This document shows, one piece after another, positions 6,736 through 11,443 of a stretch of DNA of 11,443 bases. This DNA is from Streptosporangiaceae bacterium (GTDB lineage: Bacteria; Actinomycetota; Actinomycetes; Streptosporangiales; Streptosporangiaceae). How positions within the stretch are numbered: position 1 is the stretch's first letter; each line of letters begins with the position of its first letter. The stretch is taken from positions 1 through 11,443 of the forward strand of contig JASIGD010000207.1 of the NCBI GenBank assembly GCA_030045295.1, given 5' to 3'. The notes beneath the pieces were generated by a model. That model had not been told where the DNA came from. It was given only the letters and a program-made list of their open reading frames with translations, and did not search any database. A program made the translations under genes and the position numbers.

Positions 6736-8580
6736 ATGGTGGCCGCCGTGCCGAAAAGCGGAATCCCGGAGAGATCCGCCGTCCCGGCTCCCGGCGCGTC
6801 TGATCCGGGAGGGGTTCCCGTCGACGGTGCCGGTTCGGCCGCGCAGCGACAGATGCCCCCTCGCGTCCAGGGTGGCCGGGCCGTCAAGCGCCGCCTGCTC
6901 GCCGCGACGGGCATCGCGCTGGCCGTGGCGCTGCTGTTCTTCGCCTACCTCCGGGTGTCCCGCACGTACCCGGAGAACTCCGACGAGGCGAACATCCTGC
7001 TGATGTCCTGGGACATGCTGCACGGCAACATGCTGTTGCACGGCTGGTACCTGTCGGATGTCTCGTTCTACACGACCGAGCTGCCGCAGTACGCAATGCT
7101 CGAACGTCTGCTTGGCCTGCACGCGGACACCGCGCATGTCGCGGCGGCGATGACTTATACGTTCGCCGTGCTTCTCGCCGCGCTGCTGGCCAGGGGCAGG
7201 GCCGTCGGCCGCGCCGCCTGGCCGCGGATGTTGCTGGCGGCCGGCATCATGGTCGCGCCGCAGCTCGGAGTGGGGGTCTTCGTCCTGCTGCTGTCCGTTG
7301 GGCACATCGGCACCGCAGTGCCGCTCATGCTGATCTGGCTGATCATCGACCTGGCCGGACCGGTCAGCGGGGAACGGGGAGGTGGGCAGCTCTCCCCCGG
7401 GGGGGAACGGAGGGGCGGGCAGCCCCCCCGTGAGCGGGGAGGGTCTGGCCGGGGTCGTCCCCCCCGAGGCTACGCCGTGCCCGCGGCCGTGGGGCTGCTG
7501 CTGACCTGGGTGCTGGTGGCCGACCCGCTCGCCCTCGTGGTCGGGATCATCCCGCTCGTCACGGTATGCGCCGCGCGCGTCATCCGCGCGACCCGCGCCG
7601 GCCGACACCGCGACGACGGGTCGCCGCGGTGGCTGGCGGCGGGCCTGCGAGCGCGCTGGTACGAGATTTCCCTGGCCATTGCGGCGATTCTCGCCTGGGG
7701 CCTGGCCTCGCTGGTTAACCGGCTGCTCCGGGGCAAAGGCGCGTTCATCCTGCACCCGCTGGCGTACCAGCTGGCGCCGGTGCACACATGGCCGAAGCAC
7801 GCGTGGGTGACCGGGCAAGGGCTGCTCGCGCTGTTCGGCGCCAAGCCGCAAGCTCCCGCGGCCGAGATGGCCTTCGCCTTGCTCCACCTGGCCGGGGTGG
7901 CGCTGGTCGCGTGGGCCATGTGGCGCGTGGCGCGGCAGTTCTTCAGCTGGCCCGACATGGTCAGCCAGATCCTGCTCGTCGCGATCGTCCTCAACGTGGC
8001 CGTCTACGTGCCGAGCACGCTGGCCAACGCGACCGACCTGAACGCGCGGGAGTTTGCGGTCGTGCTGCCGTTCGGCGCGGTCCTGGCCGGGCGGACCCTG
8101 GCGGCCAGCCTCCGCGGCGCCGAGGCCAGCTGGCTCCGCGGACCCAGCTGGCGGCTGGGGCTGGCGTCGGCGCTGCTGGCCGGATACGCCGCCAGCCTCG
8201 GCTACGCCGCCGCCCAGCCATCGGTTCCGCCCGCCAATGAGCAGCTGGCGGCGTTCCTCGCCGCGCATCACCTGACCGAGGGCCTGAGCGGGTACTGGCA
8301 GTCGAGTATCGTCACGGTCGGCAGCGACGGCGCCGTCACGGTCAGGGCGGTGCAGCCGGGCACGCTGCAGCCGTATCTATGGGAGTCAAAAGGCTCCTGG
8401 TACGACCCGGGCTTGCACCGCGCGACCTTCGTTGTCACCGACAGCCAGCCCGGCTTCTTCAATCACTGGGAGCCCAGCGCCGCCGCCCTGGCGCCGTACG
8501 GTCCGCCTGCGCATACCTACCGGATCGGCCCGTACACGGTGCTGGTCTGGGATCAGAACCTGCTCGCCCGACCCCGCTAA
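6736..8580 (+). CDS. Large multi-pass membrane protein, probable GT-C-like glycosyltransferase
   Basis: The protein has 614 residues from the ATG at 6736. About 50 Pro/Ala/Gly-rich cytosolic residues precede the first membrane helix (about 53-72). Next comes an external loop with an acidic pair Asp83-Glu84 in ENSDEAN and a conserved-looking stretch DMLHGNMLLHGWYLSDVSFYTTELPQY (in two parts, 93-106 and 107-119), then many further helices and a C-terminal soluble region from about 500. Acidic residues in the first external loop are typical of GT-C enzymes that use polyprenyl-phosphate sugars. The activity is inferred; I do not recognise the exact family. Residues 211-244 form an anomalous Gly/Arg/Pro-rich repeat. 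The start is uncertain: GAAGGA (6729-6734) touches the ATG at 6736 and suits the adjacent GTG at 6739 better, while an ATG at 6640 has no visible ribosome site. It ends 60 bp before pafA. Confidence 0.78.
   Translation: MVAAVPKSGIPERSAVPAPGASDPGGVPVDGAGSAAQRQMPPRVQGGRAVKRRLLAATGIALAVALLFFAYLRVSRTYPENSDEANILLMSWDMLHGNMLLHGWYLSDVSFYTTELPQYAMLERLLGLHADTAHVAAAMTYTFAVLLAALLARGRAVGRAAWPRMLLAAGIMVAPQLGVGVFVLLLSVGHIGTAVPLMLIWLIIDLAGPVSGERGGGQLSPGGERRGGQPPRERGGSGRGRPPRGYAVPAAVGLLLTWVLVADPLALVVGIIPLVTVCAARVIRATRAGRHRDDGSPRWLAAGLRARWYEISLAIAAILAWGLASLVNRLLRGKGAFILHPLAYQLAPVHTWPKHAWVTGQGLLALFGAKPQAPAAEMAFALLHLAGVALVAWAMWRVARQFFSWPDMVSQILLVAIVLNVAVYVPSTLANATDLNAREFAVVLPFGAVLAGRTLAASLRGAEASWLRGPSWRLGLASALLAGYAASLGYAAAQPSVPPANEQLAAFLAAHHLTEGLSGYWQSSIVTVGSDGAVTVRAVQPGTLQPYLWESKGSWYDPGLHRATFVVTDSQPGFFNHWEPSAAALAPYGPPAHTYRIGPYTVLVWDQNLLARPR
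7369..7466 (+). repeat. In-frame GC-rich repeat array inside the membrane-protein gene
   Basis: Three related units follow one another. The first two begin with GGGGAACGG (7369-7377 and 7402-7410, 33 bp apart). The third is a variant with GAGCGGGGAGGG at 7432-7443. Each unit ends in a C-run. In unit one GGGGAG (7376-7381) can pair with CTCCCC (7392-7397), so the units are also partly self-complementary. The steps of 33 and 27 bp keep the reading frame, giving protein repeats GERGGGQLSPG, GERRGGQPPR and RERGGSGRGRPPRG. The segment lies between two membrane helices and breaks otherwise ordinary coding sequence. Confidence 0.7.
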
Positions 8581-8589
8581 GACAGCGGC

Positions 8590-8612
8590 CAGCACGGCTC
8601 GATGCTGTTGTT
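8590..8612 (+). terminator. Weak terminator-like hairpin after the membrane-protein gene
   Basis: CAGCA (8590-8594) and TGCTG (8603-8607) form a 5-bp stem with an 8-nt loop, followed by a short T-rich stretch TTGTT (8608-8612). It lies just after the stop at 8580. The stem is short, so this is only a possibility. Confidence 0.22.
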
Positions 8613-8628
8613 AGCGGGCGACCGGACG

Positions 8629-8634
8629 TAGCCT
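8629..8634 (+). promoter_or_regulatory. Candidate -10 box for a leaderless pafA transcript
   Basis: TAGCCT (8629-8634) matches the TANNNT -10 pattern and ends 6 nt before the GTG at 8641. That is the spacing expected when transcription starts on the start codon itself. There is no Shine-Dalgarno sequence before the GTG. A -35 element is not convincing; the nearest is TTGTTA at 8608-8613, with a 15-bp spacer. Confidence 0.4.
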
Positions 8635-8640
8635 TGACAT

Positions 8641-9999
8641 GTGGATCGGCGAATATTCGGGCTCGAGAACGAGTACGGCGTCACGTGCACCTTCCGCGGG
8701 CAACGGCGGCTGTCGCCCGACGAAGTGGCGCGCTACTTGTTCCGGCGCGTGGTGTCCTGGGGCCGCAGCAGCAACGTATTCCTGAGGAACGGGGCCCGGC
8801 TGTACCTTGACGTGGGCAGTCATCCGGAGTACGCGACGCCGGAGTGCGATAACGTGCTGGACCTGGTGGCGCACGATAAGGCCGGCGAGCGGATCTTGGA
8901 GGGGCTGCTGGTCGATGCGGACCGGCGGCTGCGCGAGGAGGGCATCGCCGGGGATATCTACTTGTTCAAGAACGACACCGACTCGGCCGGGAACTCCTAC
9001 GGCTGCCATGAGAACTACCTGGTCGGCCGGCACGGGGAGTTCGGCCGGCTGGCCGACATCTTGATCCCGTTCCTGGTCACCCGGCAGGTGATCTGCGGGG
9101 CGGGCAAGGTGCTGCAGACGCCGCGGGGCGCGGTGTACTGCATCAGCCAGCGGGCCGAGCATATCTGGGAGAGCGTGTCGTCGGCGACCACGAGGTCGCG
9201 GCCGATCATCAATACCCGCGATGAGCCGCACGCCGATGCCGAACGGTTCCGGCGGCTGCACGTGATCGTGGGCGATTCGAACATGAGCGAGACCACGACG
9301 CTGCTGAAGGTGGGCGCGACCGACCTGGTGCTCCGGATGATCGAGGCCGGGCAGATGATGCGGGACCTGACGCTGGATAACGCGATCCGGGCCATCCGCG
9401 AGGTCAGCCACGACATGACCGGGCGCAGCCGGGTCCGGCTGGCCAACGGGCGCGAGCTGGGCGCGCTGGATATCCAGTACGAGTACCTGAGCCGGGCCAG
9501 GGACTTCACCGACAAGTACGGCGCCGACCCGGTCAGCAAGACGGTCCTGGACATGTGGGAGCGGGCGCTGGCCGCGATCGAGACCGGGAACCTGGACATG
9601 ATCGCGCGGGAGATCGACTGGGTGACCAAGTACCAGCTGATCGAGCGGTACCGGGCCCGGCACGACCTGCCGCTGTCCTCGCCGCGGGTCGCCCAGCTGG
9701 ACCTGGCCTACCACGACGTGCACCGCGGCCGCGGCCTGTATTACCTGCTGCAGCGGGCCGGCGCCGTGGAGCGGGCCGCCCGGGACATCGATATCTTCGA
9801 GGCCAAGTCGGTCCCGCCGCAGACCACGCGGGCCAAGCTGCGCGGCGAGTTCATCCGCCGGGCGCAGGAAAAGCGCCGCGACTTCACCGTCGACTGGGTG
9901 CACCTGAAGCTCAACGACCAGGCCCAGCGGACCGTGCTGTGCAAGGACCCGTTCCGTTCGGTGGACGAACGGGTCGAGAAGCTCATCGCGGGCATGTGA
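8641..9999 (+). CDS. pafA: Pup-protein ligase (proteasome accessory factor A)
   Basis: This 452-residue enzyme attaches the prokaryotic ubiquitin-like protein Pup, through its C-terminal glutamate and ATP, to lysines of target proteins, marking them for the bacterial proteasome. The length equals that of Mycobacterium tuberculosis PafA as I recall it, and long blocks agree: [80 protein letters not shown] and [17 protein letters not shown]. Glu9 in GLENEYG is the Mg/ATP-binding glutamate, and Asp57 in [13 protein letters not shown] corresponds to the catalytic Asp64 of Corynebacterium PafA. The carboxylate-amine ligase core covers about 1-385 and the C-terminal domain follows. The GTG at 8641 is chosen because the protein then begins MDRRIFGLE like its relatives. 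It differs from the paralogue Dop in lacking the Dop-specific loop after the N-terminal strands. pup, prcB and prcA are not next to it here; upstream is a membrane-protein gene. Confidence 0.98.
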   Translation: MDRRIFGLENEYGVTCTFRGQRRLSPDEVARYLFRRVVSWGRSSNVFLRNGARLYLDVGSHPEYATPECDNVLDLVAHDKAGERILEGLLVDADRRLREEGIAGDIYLFKNDTDSAGNSYGCHENYLVGRHGEFGRLADILIPFLVTRQVICGAGKVLQTPRGAVYCISQRAEHIWESVSSATTRSRPIINTRDEPHADAERFRRLHVIVGDSNMSETTTLLKVGATDLVLRMIEAGQMMRDLTLDNAIRAIREVSHDMTGRSRVRLANGRELGALDIQYEYLSRARDFTDKYGADPVSKTVLDMWERALAAIETGNLDMIAREIDWVTKYQLIERYRARHDLPLSSPRVAQLDLAYHDVHRGRGLYYLLQRAGAVERAARDIDIFEAKSVPPQTTRAKLRGEFIRRAQEKRRDFTVDWVHLKLNDQAQRTVLCKDPFRSVDERVEKLIAGM

Positions 10000-10004
10000 G
10001 CACG

Positions 10005-10018
10005 CGGCCCGCGGGCCG
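10005..10018. terminator. Perfect 14-bp palindrome downstream of pafA
   Basis: CGGCCCGCGGGCCG (10005-10018) starts 5 bp after the pafA stop and is a perfect palindrome that can fold as a 5-bp G+C stem with a 4-nt loop. A second small palindrome (GCGGA-T-TCCGC, 10054-10064) follows in the same 132-bp gap. Neither has a T-tract. It may be a weak terminator or 3'-end structure for pafA. Confidence 0.35.
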
Positions 10019-10092
10019 ACGACCCTCCGGACGCGCGAGACCGCGGCGGGATCGCGGATTCCGCACGGGTCGTTCCCGATTGGCCAGCAGGG

Positions 10093-10098
10093 TAGGCT
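10093..10098 (+). promoter_or_regulatory. Candidate -10 box for the FKBP lipoprotein gene
   Basis: TAGGCT (10093-10098) fits the TANNNT -10 consensus and would start transcription near 10105, ahead of the GAGG (10123-10126) that precedes the ATG by 5 nt. No clear -35 hexamer is present 16-18 bp upstream, so the gene may also be read through from pafA. Confidence 0.3.
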
Positions 10099-10131
10099 GA
10101 CTGCGCTACGTCCACCACCATTGAGGTTTTC

Positions 10132-11106
10132 ATGCGACGCTTCCTGGCCATCATCGCCGTTCCCTTGCTGGCCTGCCTGGTGCTGGCGGGCTGCGGCTCG
10201 TCGAAGCCGGCCTCGTCCCCGACCGCTTCCTCGAGCGCGAACTCGAATGCGTCGATCGCCGTGACCGGGGCGTTCGGCAAGACGCCTACCGTGACCATCC
10301 CGAAGCTCAAGGCGGACAACAAGCTCACGGTCAAGACGATCATCCACGGCACCGGCGCCACTTTGACCAAGTCAGACGCGCTGGCCGCGAACTTTGTCCT
10401 TTACTTCTGGGACGGGACCAGCTCCTCGCTGAAGGCGAACACCTTCACCAGCAATCCGACCGTGATCGGCGGCACCATGCTCCCCGGCCTGGAGTCCGCG
10501 CTGATCGGCAAGCAGGTCGGCAGCCGCATCCTCGCGGTGATCCCGCCCGCGGACGCTTACGGCACCAGCGGAGACTCCGAGCTCGGCATCACCGGCAGCA
10601 CCACGCTGGTGTTCGTCATCGACGTGATCAAGTCCTATTCCGATACCGCATCCGCGTCGGGCACGACCGAGTCCAACGGCGGGGGCAGCCTGCCGACGGT
10701 CTCCGCCAAGCCGGGCAGCGCGCCGACGGTTACGTTCCCGTCCTCCAAGCCGCCGACCGCGCTGGTGGCGAAGACGCTGATCAAGGGCAACGGCCCCAAG
10801 GTCGCCAAGGGTCAGTACATCGTCGCGCAGTACACCGGCTACATCTGGCGGACGAAGAAGGTCTTCGATTCCTCCTGGTCATCTGACTCCCCGTTCGGCT
10901 TCGTGATGGACGCATCGCCCGAGCAGGTGATCCCCGGCTGGGACACCGGCCTGGCGGGCCAGACTGTGGGCAGCCGCGTGATGCTCGTGATCCCGCCCAA
11001 GGACGGCTACGGCAGTGCCGGGGCGTCGCAGGTCGGCATCAAAGGCACCGACACGCTGGTGTTCGTCGTCGACATCATCGACGCGCTCAAGGCCCCGACC
11101 GACTAG
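10132..11106 (+). CDS. Lipoprotein with two FKBP-type peptidyl-prolyl isomerase domains
   Basis: The 324-residue precursor has a lipoprotein signal peptide: basic MRRF, a hydrophobic stretch, and lipobox VLAGC with the lipidated Cys21. It should therefore be anchored outside the cytoplasmic membrane. A Ser/Ala/Pro-rich linker (22-45) leads to FKBP domain 1 (about 65-167), a Ser/Gly linker (168-205) and FKBP domain 2 (about 210-319). Domain 2 keeps the isomerase pocket residues of FKBP12: Tyr234 in QYTGY, Phe245-Asp246, Phe257, Val266-Ile267, Trp270 in VIPGWD, Tyr293 and Phe311. Domain 1 lacks the Phe-Asp pair and has Leu120 in place of the Trp, so it is probably weak or structural. The start ATG has GAGG 5 nt upstream. 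A secreted FKBP downstream of pafA is, as far as I recall, a conserved neighbourhood in several actinomycetes; the functional link to pupylation is unknown. Confidence 0.93.
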   Translation: MRRFLAIIAVPLLACLVLAGCGSSKPASSPTASSSANSNASIAVTGAFGKTPTVTIPKLKADNKLTVKTIIHGTGATLTKSDALAANFVLYFWDGTSSSLKANTFTSNPTVIGGTMLPGLESALIGKQVGSRILAVIPPADAYGTSGDSELGITGSTTLVFVIDVIKSYSDTASASGTTESNGGGSLPTVSAKPGSAPTVTFPSSKPPTALVAKTLIKGNGPKVAKGQYIVAQYTGYIWRTKKVFDSSWSSDSPFGFVMDASPEQVIPGWDTGLAGQTVGSRVMLVIPPKDGYGSAGASQVGIKGTDTLVFVVDIIDALKAPTD

Positions 11107-11443
11107 TCGGCGAACGGCGGTTCCCCGCGCACAGGCGGCCGGCGTGCCGCCCGGCCGCCGCCGCCGCGAGGAAGTACGCGAGATCCTTATCCGGCCCGCG
11201 GCCCATCGTCGACAACGGCGCCGGGCACGCCCGCAGCGCCGCCTCGAGGCCGTCGACGGATACGGTGACCAGAGCATGCCGCGCGGCCAGCCGGGCGGCC
11301 TGGCCCGCGATACGGGCGCCGAGTTCGCCGGGCAGACGGGGGACCACCACGTCCGCCCGGGCCAGCGCGACCCGTCCGTAGGCGGTCAGGCTGTGGTGCG
11401 AGATGCCCCGGTGGCGCTCGCGCGGATCCGCCTCGCTCACCCG
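11087..11443 (-). CDS. DUF3866 family protein, C-terminal part (cut by the window edge)
   Basis: Only the last 118 codons are in the window; the reading frame is open through the right edge, so the 5' part lies beyond 11443. The visible part reads VSEADPRERHRGISHHSL, then TAYGRVALARADVVVPRLPG, a Gly/Ala-rich middle, and STMGRGPDKDLAYFLAAAAA before the stop. I recognise the SEADPRERHRG-SHHSL and STMGRG-DxDxAYFLAAAAAG blocks as the C-terminus of the actinobacterial DUF3866 family, often encoded near the pupylation genes. Its function is unknown. The GTG at 11440 is in frame but is very unlikely to be the real start, because the conserved block begins there and the family is much longer. The gene converges on the FKBP gene, and its last 20 bp overlap that gene's 3' end. 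Confidence 0.8.
   Translation of the reverse strand, partial: RVSEADPRERHRGISHHSLTAYGRVALARADVVVPRLPGELGARIAGQAARLAARHALVTVSVDGLEAALRACPAPLSTMGRGPDKDLAYFLAAAAAGRHAGRLCAGNRRSPTSRSGP

Noticed and set aside
6601..8271. Long antisense frame opposite the large membrane-protein gene
   Set aside because: The + strand frame gives clean hydrophobic helices, whereas the antisense translation is Arg/Gly/Gln-rich with no domain.
8634..8639. TTGACA directly before the pafA start as a -35 element
   Set aside because: A promoter using it would start transcription inside the pafA coding region; the TAGCCT -10 box overlapping it explains the site better.

Overview
The window is very GC-rich, densely coding DNA with many GTG starts and strong third-position G/C bias, which points to an actinomycete. 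The best taxonomic marker is a full-length Pup-protein ligase (pafA). It is followed by a lipoprotein FKBP isomerase and the end of a convergent gene that I read as DUF3866, a neighbourhood I associate with actinomycetes that have the Pup-proteasome system. I cannot name the genus.

Left part (about 1-5206): an apparent five-gene catabolic operon on the + strand. Behind a candidate promoter with a repeated 10-bp box lie an M24 'pita-bread' (creatinase/aminopeptidase P-type) enzyme, a thiamine-diphosphate 2-oxoacid dehydrogenase E1 alpha subunit, a 77-residue free-standing lipoyl domain, the E1 beta subunit, and an NAD(P)-dependent aldehyde dehydrogenase of the succinate-semialdehyde type. The first four genes are tightly spaced and the E1 alpha stop overlaps the lipoyl start. 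The fifth follows a 70-bp gap filled by two strong hairpins. Two things are odd. The 'E2' is only a lipoyl domain with no acyltransferase core, and no E3 is present. The M24 protein has Cys where one of the five canonical metal ligands (Asp) should be. A plausible reading is amide or C-N/C-S cleavage, then aldehyde oxidation and oxidative decarboxylation of a 2-oxo acid. The substrate is unknown.

Middle part (5302-8580): two large multi-pass membrane proteins, transcribed divergently from a shared gap of about 195 bp. Both look like GT-C-type glycosyltransferases or cell-surface glycopolymer proteins. The rightward one carries an in-frame, GC-rich, repeat-built segment in a loop between membrane helices. 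The leftward one converges on the aldehyde dehydrogenase across a 95-bp gap with an imperfect hairpin.

Right part (8581-11443): pafA, whose GTG start lacks a Shine-Dalgarno sequence and sits 6 nt behind a TAnnnT -10 box, so it is probably leaderless. Next is a 132-bp gap with a perfect 14-bp palindrome, then a lipoprotein with two FKBP domains (the first looks degenerate). Last is the 3' end of the DUF3866-like gene on the - strand, which overlaps the FKBP gene tail-to-tail by 20 bp and runs off the right edge. No pup, prcA, prcB or dop is present in the window. I see no tRNA, rRNA, CRISPR array, insertion sequence or transposase.
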